Assembly: GCF_000003855.2 (NCBI RefSeq)
Contig: NW_003101665.1
Location: 1,069,463 to 1,099,082 of the forward strand
Reading direction: 5' to 3'
Length of the DNA stretch: 29,620 nt
From: Blastomyces gilchristii SLH14081
Taxonomy: Eukaryota > Ascomycota > Eurotiomycetes > Onygenales > Ajellomycetaceae
The position numbers and the translations under genes are program-made. Under the pieces are notes generated by a model that searched no databases, had not been told where the DNA came from, and was given only the letters and a program-made list of their open reading frames with translations. Shown one piece after another: positions 11,470 through 22,448 of this stretch (its first letter is position 1; every line of letters starts with the position of its first letter).

Positions 11470-11569
11470 GTTTTTTAATAAAGTTATATTCAAAAATCCT
11501 CTATTAATTATTCAGATATTATTATTTTTCTTCAATGACTTTTCATTATAGATATTTATAAACTGTATG

Positions 11570-11878
11570 TGTGGCGGGCTGCGCCCGATCAATGATATAG
11601 ACTATTTCATTACACTTCACAGATTTCAACCACTTCATTCTCGAATGTGTACACTCCGATTCTCAGCCATTCTTGATCACCGATTCTCGGCCGCCATAAA
11701 TGTGTATAGATTCTTCCGCTCTGAAGCTTCACTGCATACATCATCACATATATGTATAAATATTCACTCTGATTGCTGATTTCCACACTTTCTCTTTCTT
11801 TTCTTCTCTAATATTTTTCTCTTTATTATGTAAGATCTATAAATATTATACTGATCTATTCAGTGTAGGTCTCTTATA
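11570..11878 (+). repeat. 5' LTR of element A (LTR1), 309 bp
   Basis: Starts TGTGGCGGGCTGCGCCCG, ends CTTATA (CTTACA in the related LTRs). A TATAAATA box at 11755-11762 is a probable promoter element, present in all four LTRs of this family. The 5 bp to its left are GTATG; the partner copy lies outside the window. The outer 5' end keeps its CpGs, the inner 3' end (CAGTGTAGG) has lost them. The open frame at 11567-11779 is a by-product of this sequence. Confidence 0.92.
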
Positions 11879-12202
11879 CTAGAAAAATGTTCATTATCTT
11901 CTTATTAGAAATGATTATTCATGCATTATCTTCTTATTAGAAATAATTATTCATCAAGATATCTAAATGTGTAACAATGTATAAGAAATAGAGAAACAGT
12001 CAAACAGTTAAGCAGACACTGAGTTCTCAGATAGAAGCTTGCTTATCAGTCTCTCTGATCTTATAACAAGATCTTATGAAGAGAGTAAGATCTTATAAGA
12101 GAATATCAGTGAAAGATCTGAGAGTTCTGACATCTCAGATATATGAGATATTCATACAATTACACTTTCACAGATATCACACATTCAACAAATGATATAA
12201 TC
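11879..12202 (+). other. Leader of element A with a 32-bp tandem duplication
   Basis: The first bases after the LTR are CTAGAAAA, the same site in A, B and C, and the position of the primer-binding site; the primer tRNA cannot be told from mutated bases. A unit containing CATTATCTTCTTATTAGAAA is repeated twice (from 11892 and 11924). B has the same duplication, C has a single copy. Confidence 0.6.
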
Positions 12203-13380
12203 ATGTCTAATGACAATATGAGAGAACTCTTAAATGTGAGTATAGATGTAATATCACAGTGACTCTGAGCAATGTTAAAATTATAATAATAATAAATAGC
12301 TAATATGCATGCAACTCAATAACATCAATATGAAGAGATTCAACAATTATTATAATAAGAAACTCATGCAATTTCAACATTTATAGAATTAAATACAAAA
12401 GTGCTGAAAGAACACTTAGATGCTCTCATATATTTTAATACTTTTAATCTCACTCTCTACTCATCATGAAGAATGGAAATGCTCATGAAACTGAGTATAG
12501 ATGAAGATGTCATCAGTTCATTAATTAATCAAGATTGATATATCAATGAATAATTGAAGAATCATGTGAAACAGAAGTTTCATTCATGAATAAAAGCATG
12601 TGAACCAGTGTTACAAACACCTGACAATATCATCAAATATCTTGATGTCCTGTTTCAAGACACTGTCATGTAACAGAAAGTATTAGATTGATTACAGAGT
12701 GTCTGACAGAGAAACACTTCTCTTACAATATTCGTTCCTGACTTCAATATCAAGATTCTAGAGGCAGGTGATCAATCTTGAGAGAATCAAATAAAGATTA
12801 GTATGCTTAAGAAGACATTAACTTTCAAACTCTTACAGGCTCTTATAAGTGTAGATAAAGACCAGACTTATAAAGGTTTCTACACACAGCTTCAGACATT
12901 GAATGACTGTCTTACTAAGCTCAAGAGTATACAGAACAGTGATAGAAGATGTTACATCTCAGTCACTTATACACTCACACTGAAGAGAAGTAACAGCAAT
13001 GATGCAGATATCATGAACTAAATAGATTCAAATGTCTATACATAAGCAAGAGTTTCTGCTATTTGAACAGACTTCTGAGTTTCTGAGATCACTTCTGAAG
13101 AAGTTGCTGATCAATGTTAATATAAAGTATACATTAACTGTAACTGATCAGAACACATTACTTTCAACTATTAACTAGTCTATGTACTCTCTCAATCATC
13201 AGTGTCTTCTTACTTGAAGAATGAATCAGTGTCTGTTCATATCAATCACATTGCAGTGAAGAAAGATTCAGAAGATAACTATGAGAATGCTCTGATAAAA
13301 CAGGAAAAAGATTAACTTCTATTCAAATTCATAAACAGAAGCTTGAAGAGATCAGATAATAATAATTTAAAGAGAAAATA
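12203..13380 (+). pseudogene. Element A gag relic
   Basis: Gag forms the virus-like particle and packages the RNA. The chosen ATG at 12203 opens MSNDNMRELLNVSIDVISQ and is conserved at the same site in B (14358) and C (22449). A leucine-rich central part follows, then an intact stretch at 12803-13021 (MLKKTLTFKLLQALISVDKD onward), then the remains of a CCHC knuckle (YINCN..EHITFNY) from 13137. Many stops come from Trp and Arg codons. The knuckle is one base out of frame relative to the ATG, unlike in B and C, so A has suffered indels as well. Confidence 0.75.
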
Positions 13381-13383
13381 ATA

Positions 13384-13743
13384 ATGAATACAATTCTTGT
13401 ATCTACTGTAATTGATAACATGTATAATATGAAAGTCATAATAGACAGCAGTCTATGTCACTATGCAATGATAAAATCTTCAGTTGTAAGATATCATAAC
13501 CTTCAGTGTATTCTCTTATTAAAACCCTGACTTCTCACAGAATTTGATGATTCAAAAGATATTTGTACTCATTACATGATGAAGTTAACCATAGATGTGA
13601 GAGAATATTAACATGAAGATGTCTATGCATATGAAGTTGATAATCTTGATTATAATCTTATGTTAGAACTTGTCTAGCTATCTGAACAAGGCATCTTGTT
13701 GAATGCTTGAAACAGAAGCTTGATATTCTCTAACAATAATAGA
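13384..13743 (+). pseudogene. Element A retroviral-type aspartic protease relic
   Basis: Protease domain that would cleave the Gag-Pol polyprotein. The frame reads ILVSTVIDNMYNMKVIIDSS, where DSS stands for the catalytic DSG. About 75 residues later comes DYNLMLELV, matching the conserved hydrophobic-Gly-Leu flap-end block (usually ILGLPWL). The domain ends where element B inserted; the polyprotein resumes at 19439. Confidence 0.75.
13739..13743 (+). repeat. Left target duplication of element B (ATAGA)
   Basis: ATAGA immediately left of LTR2, identical to 19434-19438. Five bases is typical of Ty3/gypsy elements. Confidence 0.9.
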
Positions 13744-14053
13744 TGTGGCGGGCTGCGCCTGATCAATCATATAGACTATTCTGTTACACTTCACAGATTT
13801 CAACCGCTTCATTCTCAAATGTGTACACTTCGATTCTCGGTCATTCTCAATCGCCGATCCTTGGCCGCTACTAATGTGTATAGATTCTTCCGCTCTGAAG
13901 CTTCACTGCATACACCACCACATACATATATAAATATTCACTTCAATTGCTGATTCTCACACTTTCTCTTTCTTTTCCTTCTCTAATGTTTTTCTCTTTG
14001 TTATATAAGACCTATCAATATTATATCAATCTATTCAGCATAGGCTTCTTACA
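13744..14053 (+). repeat. 5' LTR of element B (LTR2), 310 bp
   Basis: TGTGGCGGGCTGCGCCTG at the start, CTTACA at the end, TATAAATA at 13929-13936. The outer end keeps CpG, while the inner end reads CAGCATAGG where the least mutated copies have CGGCGTAGG. Confidence 0.93.
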
Positions 14054-14357
14054 CTAGAAAAATGTTCATTATCTTCTTATTAGAAATGATTATTCACATA
14101 TCATCTCCTCATTAGAAATAATTATTTATTGAGAGATATTCAAACATGTACAACATGTAAGAAAGAGAAACAGTTAAGTGAACACTGAGTTCTCAGATAG
14201 AAGCTTGCTCATCAGTTACTCTGACTCTGCAATAAGATTTTACAAGAGAATATCAGTAAAAGATCTGAGAGTTCTGACACTCAGACATATGAGATATTCA
14301 TACAATTACACTTCTTCAGATTTCACAGATATCATATATCTGATAAATGATATAATC

Positions 14358-15370
14358 ATGTCTAACAATAATATAAGAGAATTCTCAAGTGTGAGTATAG
14401 ACATAATATCACAGTGGCTCTGAGCAATGTTGAAACTACAACAATAACAGATAGCTGACATGCATGCCACTTAACAGCTTCAATATGAAGAAATTCAATG
14501 ATTAACTCATGGAACTCCAGCATCTATAAAAGCACTGAAAGAATGCTTAGATGCTCTTATATATTTCAATACTTCTGATCTCACTCTCTACTCATTATGA
14601 AGAATAAAAATGCTTGTGAAACTGAGTGTGAATGAAGATATCATCAGTTCACTAATCAATCAAGGTTGATATATCAATGAATAATTGAAGGATCATGTGA
14701 AACAGAAGTTTTATTCATGAATGAAAGCATGTGAACCAGCATTGCAAATATCTGATAACATCATCAAATATCTTGATGTCCTGTTTCAAGATACTGTCAT
14801 GCAATAGAAGATATTAGATTGATTACAGAGCATCTGATAAAGAAACACTTCTCTTACAACATTTATTCCTGACTTCAACATCAAGATCTTAGAAGCAGAT
14901 GATCAATCTTGAAAGAATCAAATGAAGATTAGCATGCTCAAGAAGATATTCACTTTTAAACTCTTACAGACTCTTATAAGCATAAACAAAGACTTAACTT
15001 ATAAAGGCTTCTGCACACAGCTCTGAACATTGAATGATCATCTTATCAAGCTCAAGAGTATACAGAGCAGTGGCAGAAGATGTTACATCTCAGCTACTTA
15101 TACACCTATACTAAAGAATAACAATGATGCAGATGTCATGAACTGAATAGATTCAAATGTCTATACACAAGCAAGAGTCTCTGCTGTTCAAACAGACTTT
15201 TAAGTCCCTGAGATCACTTCTGAGAAAGTTGTCAATGAACATCAACATGAAGTATACATCAACTGTAACTGATTAGAACACATTACTTTCAACTGCTGAT
15301 TAATCTATGTGTCTTCACACTCAAGAGAAAGATCAGTGCTTTCTTATTCAAAGAATGAATCAGCATCTGT
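14358..15370 (+). pseudogene. Element B gag relic
   Basis: Capsid and nucleocapsid precursor. The ATG at 14358 (MSNNNIREFSSVSIDIISQW) matches the starts in A and C. A CCHC knuckle reads YINCN..EHITFNC from 15252, exactly in frame with the ATG (894 bases = 298 codons), so gag kept its frame in spite of many stops. Compared with family members, the first Cys (now Tyr) and a Gly are lost. The protease that follows lies in another frame, so gag probably ends shortly after the knuckle. Confidence 0.78.
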
Positions 15371-15379
15371 CTGCATCAA

Positions 15380-18300
15380 TCATATTACAGTGAAGAAAGA
15401 TTTGAGAGATAACTATAAGAATGTCTCAATGAAACAGGGAAAAGATTAGCTTCTGTTCAAATTTGTAAACAGAAGCTTGAAGAGATTGAACAACAATAAT
15501 TTGAAGAGAAAATAACAATGAATGCAATTCTTGTATCTACTGTGATTGATAACATATATAATATGAAAGCTATGATAGACAGTGATCTATGTTATTATAC
15601 AATGATAAAATCTTCAGTTATAAGATGTTATAATCTTCAGTGTATTCTCTTATCAAAACTCTGACTTCTCACAGAATTTGATGATTCAAAGAATATTTAC
15701 ACCTGTTACATGGTGAAACTAAACATAGATATTAAAGAACATTAATATGAAGATGTCTATACTTATAAAGTTAATAATCTTAATTACAATCTTATATTAG
15801 AACTTGTCTGACTATCTGAACAAGGCATCTTATTAAATGCTTAAAACAGAAGCTTGATATTTATAAAGACAATATTCTCAAGACTATGAACCTTACACAG
15901 ATCTCTGTCAACACTTACAAAATGCTCTGAAAAAGAAGTTATTAAAATCATTGATAAAATCATTAACAGTAAGATTATGTATCAATCTATTTCATCAGTC
16001 TGATCAATATCAAGAATGCTCTAGAGAAGTTATTTTATAGTATAATAACAGATTCTCATACAAAACTCTCTCAATAATATCATGAATATCTAGATGTCTT
16101 CTGACAAGACAATATTACAAATTTACTTCTTTTACAAGATTCAGAAATAGATTACAGTACTAAGTTAGAGAAGCAGAAGAATAAGAACTCTGAATCATCA
16201 TAAGACTATCTCTATAATATATCTCAAGATAAACTCCTTCTTCTTCAGAAGACACTCAATGATCTGTTGAATAAGAGATTCATATATATTAGTCACTCTT
16301 CTACTGCAGCTTCTATTCTTTTTACAAAGAAATCAGATGAAGAACTCTGATTCTGTATGAACTATCAAGATCTGAACAGATTGATAAAGAAAGATTATTA
16401 TCTCTTATCTCTCATCAATGAAATCTTAGCATGTATCAGACAAGCTCAATAGTTTATAAAGTTAGATATCATTATCACATTTTATAAGATTTATATTACT
16501 GAAGAAGATGAATAGCTTACTGCATTTCAAATATATTATGATATCTTTGAATGAGTAGTCACACTCTTTAAACTGATCAATGCTCTTAGTATATTTCAGA
16601 AGTATATTAACTGAGCACTCTGAGACTTTCTTAATAAATTTACATTTATTTATCTAGATGACATTCTCCTCTTCACTAATGAATCTAGAAAGAAATATCA
16701 AGAGCATGTACAAAGAGTATTACAATAACTATAAGAAGCAGAATTATCAATTAATATTGATAAGTATGACTTCAAAGTTAAGAGTACTAAATACTTAGGT
16801 TTCATCATAGAAGCTGATAAGAGAATTTAAATAAATTCTGAGAAGATCTCTGTCATTCTTGCATGAGAAGCTCTATACACTGTGAAAGATATATAAAGCT
16901 TCATTGAATTTGCTAACTTCTATCAGTAATTTATATAAAACTTCTCAGATATTGCAAGATCACTTACAGAGCTTATTAAAAAGAACTCAGTATTTCAATG
17001 ATCAGTGAACACTGAAGCTGCATTTACACAGATAAAGAAGATGTTCATTAACATCTCTCTACTGATAATATTCAATTCTGATCATAAGATAGTTATCAAA
17101 ACAGATTTCTCTGACTATGTCACAGAAGAAGCTATATTATAATATAATGATAAAGATGTTCTACAATTATGCATTTTTATATCTAAGAAACTGAGTTCTG
17201 CTGAATACAATTACAAGATCTATGATAAGAAACTTCTTACAATTATACACTGTCTAGAAGAATGAGACTCTGAACTCTGAAGTGTCTTTAAATTTGAGAT
17301 AATCACAGATTATAAGAATCTCAAATACTTCATAACAATCTGTAAACTCACAGAATAATAGATACAATGATCTGAGTTTCTAAGCTGCTTTCATTTTACA
17401 ATACACTATCATCTCAGTAGTCAGAACTCAATGGCAGATGCTCTCTTACAATGAGAACAAGATATGTCATCTGATGTGACAGATACACACTGAATGAATC
17501 AAGAACACTGACTCTTGAATTCAAAGATATTGATTGATCAAGATAGAACAACTCATGACACTATACACACTTCTCTGATTAGAACTGTCATCAACACTGA
17601 CACTGATACTGATATCAATATCTCAACTTCTCTCAAATCTACACTGAATAAATTATAACATGTAACAGCTCAAACTGATGAACTTCTTCAAGTACTCACT
17701 GAAGCAGTATATCAAGAAGTATCTCAATTTCTTTCAGAACTATATATAAGAATCAATATCTCAGAATACTTAATCAATGATAATAATACTCTGCAGTTCT
17801 GTGAATGACATTAAGTCTCTCACTTCAAACTCTTACACACTCAGATAATGCAAGAGATGCATGATTTATATATAACTGATTACTCAGGTCATGAATAACT
17901 GTATAGAATGATCTCTCAAGAGTTCTACTGATCTGAGATATTAAATAGCATCAGATACTTCATTCAAAACTGTAATTACTGTTCTTTCATTATCTTATAA
18001 AAGAACTGTAGAAAAGATCTACTGAAATCATCTAATATCTCTGATAGAATCTGATGAGATGTAGTAATTGATTTCACTATTAATCTATCTAAGAGTAAGA
18101 ATTATAAGAACATTCTGATGATTATTAACTGACTAAGTAAAGATGTAATATTGAAATCTTATAATAAGATAAATACTGAACAAGTCACTGAAGTCTTCTT
18201 ACAGAGTTTATTCTATCAGATGCATGAGTTGTCAAGATCTATTATATCAGACTGAGACTGTCAATTTATAAGCATTCTCTGAACAAGAATCTGTCAAGTT

Positions 18301-19104
18301 CTCAAGATTATACATTATTTATTAACTGTCTATCACTCTGAGACTGATAATACATCAGAATAGATAATTCAGACTGTAAAGAATTATCTTTATAAGTTTT
18401 ATAATCACTTATAAGATGATTGACATGATCTTCTTCTACATACAGAGATCACTATCAATGATTGAGATGTTATTTTAACAGATATAAGCCTGTTCTTTCT
18501 TATACATAAATACTACATGAAAGTGTTGAATCTTCTAGAGATTACACAGTTCATACTGAATCTCTGCAGTTTAATTCAGATCACTGATAATATAGTAATA
18601 AATCTCTGAGATATCTGTGACTGAGCAGAGACCTTCATAATAATTATAAAATAAGACTAAGAAGATTAAATCAATATCTGACAAGATCTCACAGAGTAAT
18701 ATAAGATAGAAGACCTTGTGTGATTGAATCTTAAAAACATATAAATCACACATTCATCTCATACACTAGATTACTGCTATATCAGGTATAAAGTGATGAA
18801 AGTTCTAGATAGTCATAACAATTATCTTGACATATTATCAGAAATTCATGATATCTTTCACATAAGCTTGCTTCACTGCACTGTTATCAATCTGTTCTCT
18901 TCTCAACTGACTTCTGACTGACAGCTGTCAGACATCATAGAAGAAGATAATGAGCTTAAGTGAGAGATTGAGAATATTCTTAATAAGAGACTCTGCAGTC
19001 ACAGTTAATAATATCTCATGAAATAAGTCAGATATGATTATCTGATCTGAACTCTGAGTTTCATATTATCTGAAACAGCAGTTCTTGACTAATGAGAACT
19101 GCTT
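15380..19104 (+). pseudogene. Element B pol relic (protease, RT, RNase H, integrase, chromodomain)
   Basis: Replication and integration enzymes in one frame. The N-terminal charged helix (GKRLASVQI.KQKLEEIEQQ) leads to protease from 15518 (AMIDSD for the DSG site; DYNLILELV). RT (about 16260-16820) shows KKSDEEL.FCMNYQDLN, KLDIITXFYKI and an intact YLDD at 16651-16662. RNase H (about 17080-17465) shows VIKTDFSDY for its first Asp and ITDYKNLKYF. Integrase has an H..H...C..C zinc finger (about 17846-17980), VIDFTINL, SIISD and TVYHSETDN holding its three acids. A chromodomain (18937-19104) reads YLMK.VRYDY. A 19-bp deletion at about 15860 shifts RT out of the protease frame. Most stops are TGA at Trp or Arg sites. 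Confidence 0.9.
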
Positions 19105-19106
19105 CT

Positions 19107-19118
19107 AAAAAGAGAGAA
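19107..19118 (+). other. Polypurine tract of element B
   Basis: A 12-base run of A and G, four bases before LTR3 (19123), where plus-strand DNA synthesis would be primed. Confidence 0.7.
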
Positions 19119-19122
19119 CTAA

Positions 19123-19433
19123 TGTGACAGACTGCACCTGATTAATTATATAGACTATTCTGTTACACCTCACAGATTTCAACTGCTTCATTCTCAAACA
19201 TGTACACTTCAATTCTCAGTCATTCTCAATCACTGATCCTCGGCCGTCACTAATGTGTATAGATTCTTCCGCCCCGAAGCTTCACCATGTATATCACCAC
19301 ATACGCGTATAAATATTCACTTTAAAATGCTGATTCTTACACTTTCTCTTTCTTTTCCTTCTCTAATGTTTTTCTCTTTGTTATATAAGACCTATCAATA
19401 TCATACCGATCTATTCGGCGTAGGCCCCTTACA
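19123..19433 (+). repeat. 3' LTR of element B (LTR3), 311 bp
   Basis: Starts TGTGACAGACTGCACCTG, ends CGGCGTAGGCCCCTTACA; TATAAATA at 19308-19315. Here the mutated end is the 5' (inner) end and the intact end is the 3' (outer) end, the mirror image of LTR2. The open frames at 19255-19437 and 19337-19522 are chance frames. Confidence 0.93.
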
Positions 19434-19438
19434 ATAGA
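19434..19438 (+). repeat. Right target duplication of element B (ATAGA)
   Basis: Identical to 13739-13743. Confidence 0.9.
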
Positions 19439-21838
19439 ATTCATGAAGATGACATTTACAAGATTATAAACCTGACACAGATCTCTGTTAATACATATAA
19501 AATGCTCTGAAAAAGAAGTCACTGATAGTAGAATTATGTAGTAATCTATTTCATCAGTCTAGCTAATATTAAAAAGACTCTAGAAAAGTTATTCTGTATT
19601 ACAATAACAGATTCTTATACAAAACTCTCTCAATAATATCATGAATATCTAGATGTCTTCTGATAAGATAATATTATGAATATATCTCTCTTACAAGGTT
19701 CTGAAGTGAATTACAGTATCAAGTTAGAGAAGAAGAATGATAAGAATCTTAAATTATTATAAGACTCTCTTTACAATATGTTCTGAGATGAACTTCTTCT
19801 TCTTTGAAAGACACTCAATAATCTATTAAATAAAGAATTTATATATGTGAGTAATTCTTCTGCTGCAGTCTCTATTCTCTTTGTAAAGAAATCAGATAAA
19901 GAACTCTGATTCTGTATAAACTATCAAGAACTGAACAGAATAACAAAGAAAGATTACTACTCACTATCTCTTATCAATGAAATTCTAGCTCATATTGAAC
20001 AAGCTCAATAATTTATAAAACTAGATATTATTACTATGTTTCATAAGATCTGTATTGCTGAAGAAGATGAGTAGCTTACAGTATTCTGAATATGATATAG
20101 TCTCTTTGAATGAATAGTTACTCTCTTCAGACTGACTAATACTCTCAGTACATTTCAGAAGTATATTAACTAAGCACTTTGAGATTTTCTTAATGAATTC
20201 ATATCTGCATATCTCAATGACATTCTCATCTTCACTGATGAGTTCAGGAAAGAATATTAAGAATATGTACAGAAGATATTATAATAACTATAAGAAGCAG
20301 AACTACTGATAGATATTGATAAATATAATTTTAAAGTCAAGAGTATCAAATATCTGAGTTTTATTATAGAAGCTGATAAGAGAATTTGAATAAATTCTGA
20401 GAAAGTCTCTGCTATTCTTGAATGAGAAGCTCTATATACTGTGAAAGATGTATAAAGCTTCATTGAATTTACTAACTTCTATCAGTGATTTATACAAAAC
20501 TTCTCAGATATTATAAGATCACTTACAGAACTTATTAAGAAGAACTCAGTATTTCAGTGATCAGTGAACACTAAAGCTGTATTCACACAGATGAAGAAGA
20601 TATTCATCAATACTTCTCTACTAATGATATTTAATTCTGATTATAAGATAGTTATTGAAGCTGATTTCTCTAACTATATAATAGAAGAAGTGATATTATA
20701 ATATAATAATAAAGATGTTCTATAATTATGTATCTTTATATCTAAGAAACTGAGTCCTGCTGAATACAATTATGAGATCTATGATAAGAAACTTCTTATA
20801 ATTGTACACTGTCTAGAAGAATAAGACTCTGAACTCTGAAGTGTCTCTGAATTTAAGATAATCACAGATTATAAGAATTTCAAATACTTTATAATAATCT
20901 GTAAACTCACTGAATAATAGATATAATAATTGAAGTTTTTAAGCTGCTTTCATTTTATAATACACTACTACTCTGACAGTCAGAACTTGATAATAGATAC
21001 TCTCTTACAATAAGAATAAGATATACTGTCTGATATAATCAATATATACTGAATAAATTGAGAACACTAACTCTTGAATCTGAAGATATTAGTTAATCAC
21101 AATGAGATCACTTATGACACTATACATACTGTATCAGTCAGAACATTCTCTGAATCTACACTGAATAAATTATAATATATAACAGCTCAAACTGATGAAC
21201 TTCTTTAAACACTCATTGAAGCAGTATATCAAGAAGCACTCTGATTTTTCTCAGAACTATGTATAAGAATTAATATCTCAGAATATTCAATCAATGATAA
21301 AAATACTCTATAATTTCATACATGATATTGAGTCTCTCACTCTGAACTCTTATACACTTGAATAATACAAGAGATGCATGATTCATATATAACTGATTAT
21401 TGAGATTATGAATAACTGTATTAAATAATCTCTCAAAAGTTCTACTAATCTGAGATATTAAACAGTATCAGACATTTTATCTGAAACTGTAACTATTATT
21501 TCTCTGTTATCTTGTAAAAGAACAGTAGAAAAGGCCTGCTGAAACTGCTTAATATCTCTAATAAAATCTGATGAGATATGATAATTAACTTCACTATTAA
21601 TCTCTCTGAGAGTAAGAACTGTAGAAATATTCTGATTATCATGAATTAATTGAGTAAGAGTGTAATATTAAAACTCTGTAATAAGATGAATACTGAACAA
21701 GTTACTGAAGCTTTTCTAAGAAGTCTATTCTATCAGATATATGAATTACTAAGATCTATAGTATCAGATCAGAGTTGTCAATTTATAAGTACTCTCTGAA
21801 CAAGAATCTGTTAAGTTCTTAAGATTATATACTGTTTA
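19439..21838 (+). pseudogene. Element A pol relic, second part (RT, RNase H, partial integrase)
   Basis: Continuation of A's polyprotein after element B. It begins at ATTCATGAAGATGACATT, which matches the uninterrupted sequence of C near 24028. RT shows FVKKSDKEL.FCINYQELN and the catalytic box as YLND at 20210-20221 (first Asp lost). RNase H shows VIEADFSNY and ITDYKN. The integrase zinc finger is at about 21355-21500. The first catalytic Asp is mutated to Asn in the VIDF block (about 21580). The second Asp lies in the VSDQ block (about 21765). Element C cuts the integrase before the Glu. The minus-strand open frame at 20257-20463 is the reverse of the RT-RNase H connection. Confidence 0.87.
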
Positions 21839-22156
21839 TGTGGCGGGCTGCGCCCGATCAATTATATAGACTATTCCGTTCCACTTCATAGATTCTTCCG
21901 CTCCACTCTTGAACATGTACACTCCGATTCTCGGCCATTCTCGATCGCTGATCCTCGGCCGCCACGAACGCGTATAGATTCTTCCGCCCCGAAGCTCCAC
22001 TGTGTATGCCATCACTGTGGCACCACATACATGTATAAATATTCACTCTGATCGCTGATTTCTACACTTTCTCTTTCTTTCCTTCTCTAATGTTTTTCTC
22101 TTTGTTATATAAGACCTATAATATTATACTGATCTATTCGGCGTAGGCCTCTTACA
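21839..22156 (+). repeat. 5' LTR of element C (LTR4), 318 bp
   Basis: The least mutated LTR in the window: TGTGGCGGGCTGCGCCCG at the start, CGGCGTAGGCCTCTTACA at the end, CpGs kept throughout. TATAAATA at 22034-22041. It is longer than the others because of an extra stretch near 22006-22025 with a small inverted repeat (TGCCA...TGGCA). The 5 bp to its left are GTTTA; the partner copy lies beyond the window. The minus-strand open frame at 21858-22046 lies within it and is taken as chance. Confidence 0.93.
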
Positions 22157-22448
22157 CTAGAAAAACATTCATTGTCTTCTTATTAGAGACAATTATTCAT
22201 TGAGATATCTGAACACATAACAATGTGTAAGAAATAGAGAAACAGTCAAACAGTTAAGTGAACACTAAGTTCTCAGATAGAAGCTTGCTTATCAGTCACT
22301 CTGACCTTGTAACAAGATCTTATGAAGAGAGTAAGATTTTATAAGAGAATATTAGTGAAAGATCTGAGAGTTCTGACATCTCAGACATATGAGATATTCA
22401 TACAATTATGATTTCACAGATATCACACATTTAATGATTGATATAATC

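Larger units (their letters stand above)
7218..11569 (-). mobile_element. Tad1-like LINE, 5' part cut off by element A
   Basis: Minus-strand non-LTR retrotransposon. Reading its own 5' to 3' direction it shows endonuclease, reverse transcriptase, an RNase H domain, a C-terminal zinc motif, a 3' UTR of about 360 bp and an AAT tail. RNase H after RT is characteristic of the fungal Tad1 clade. Its 5' side is interrupted at 11570 by the LTR of element A, so ORF1 and the endonuclease start should lie beyond element A, outside the window. The target duplication cannot be checked for that reason. Confidence 0.85.
7597..11569 (-). pseudogene. LINE ORF2 relic: endonuclease, reverse transcriptase, RNase H
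   Basis: Encodes the enzyme that nicks target DNA and copies the LINE RNA there. On the minus strand: an AP-like endonuclease (11500 to about 10700) with IIVEDFNTNYL for the GDFNAHH motif and SIIDLTF for the catalytic Asp block. RT follows, with a KILEKII.TRLSF block near 9890, FIDIKDAFDHVSK (about 9690-9740) holding the first Asp, VLQESSISSVLF, and YVDD intact at 9436-9447. RNase H lies at 8500-8110, with SDDS for DGS, DAELF, IFSDSQAAL and NELTDSA for the four acidic positions. Last comes CSFC...MHC near 7790-7835. Stops are mostly TGA or TAA at former Trp or Arg codons. The longest open pieces are 9334-9609 and 8776-8979. Confidence 0.88.
13744..19433 (+). mobile_element. Element B: complete 5.69-kb gypsy chromovirus nested in A
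   Basis: Full-length element of 5,690 bp with LTRs of 310 and 311 bp, TG...CA ends and a perfect 5-bp target duplication. Inside, in order: leader, gag, protease, RT, RNase H, integrase, chromodomain and a polypurine tract. It interrupts element A just after A's protease. It is the only complete element in the window and fixes the gene order of the family. All reading frames are broken by transitions, plus a 19-bp deletion near 15860, relative to A and C. Confidence 0.93.
11570..21838 (+). mobile_element. Element A: gypsy chromovirus interrupted by B and cut by C
   Basis: The 5' LTR is followed by a leader, gag and protease up to 13743, then the nested element B (13744-19433), then the rest of pol from RT to mid-integrase up to 21838, where element C begins. 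When B is ignored the sequence rejoins at the ATAGA target duplication and matches the uninterrupted order seen in C. A's remaining integrase, chromodomain and 3' LTR should lie on the far side of C. It belongs to the same family as B and C. Confidence 0.88.

Noticed and set aside
18571..18753. Minus-strand frame as a gene inside element B
   Set aside because: The plus strand there is integrase C-terminal sequence shared with element C; the minus frame has no support.
15380..19104. Use of TGA as tryptophan (alternative genetic code or mitochondrial DNA), suggested by many in-frame TGA codons at Trp positions
   Set aside because: TAA and TAG also interrupt the same frames, indels are present, and LTR pairs show the TGA codons fit a general loss of CC/GG and CG. 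Decay explains it.
11567..22046. Repeated small frames starting near the GGCGGGCTGCGCC words as a conserved gene family
   Set aside because: They recur because they lie in the LTR copies, and the frames differ between copies.
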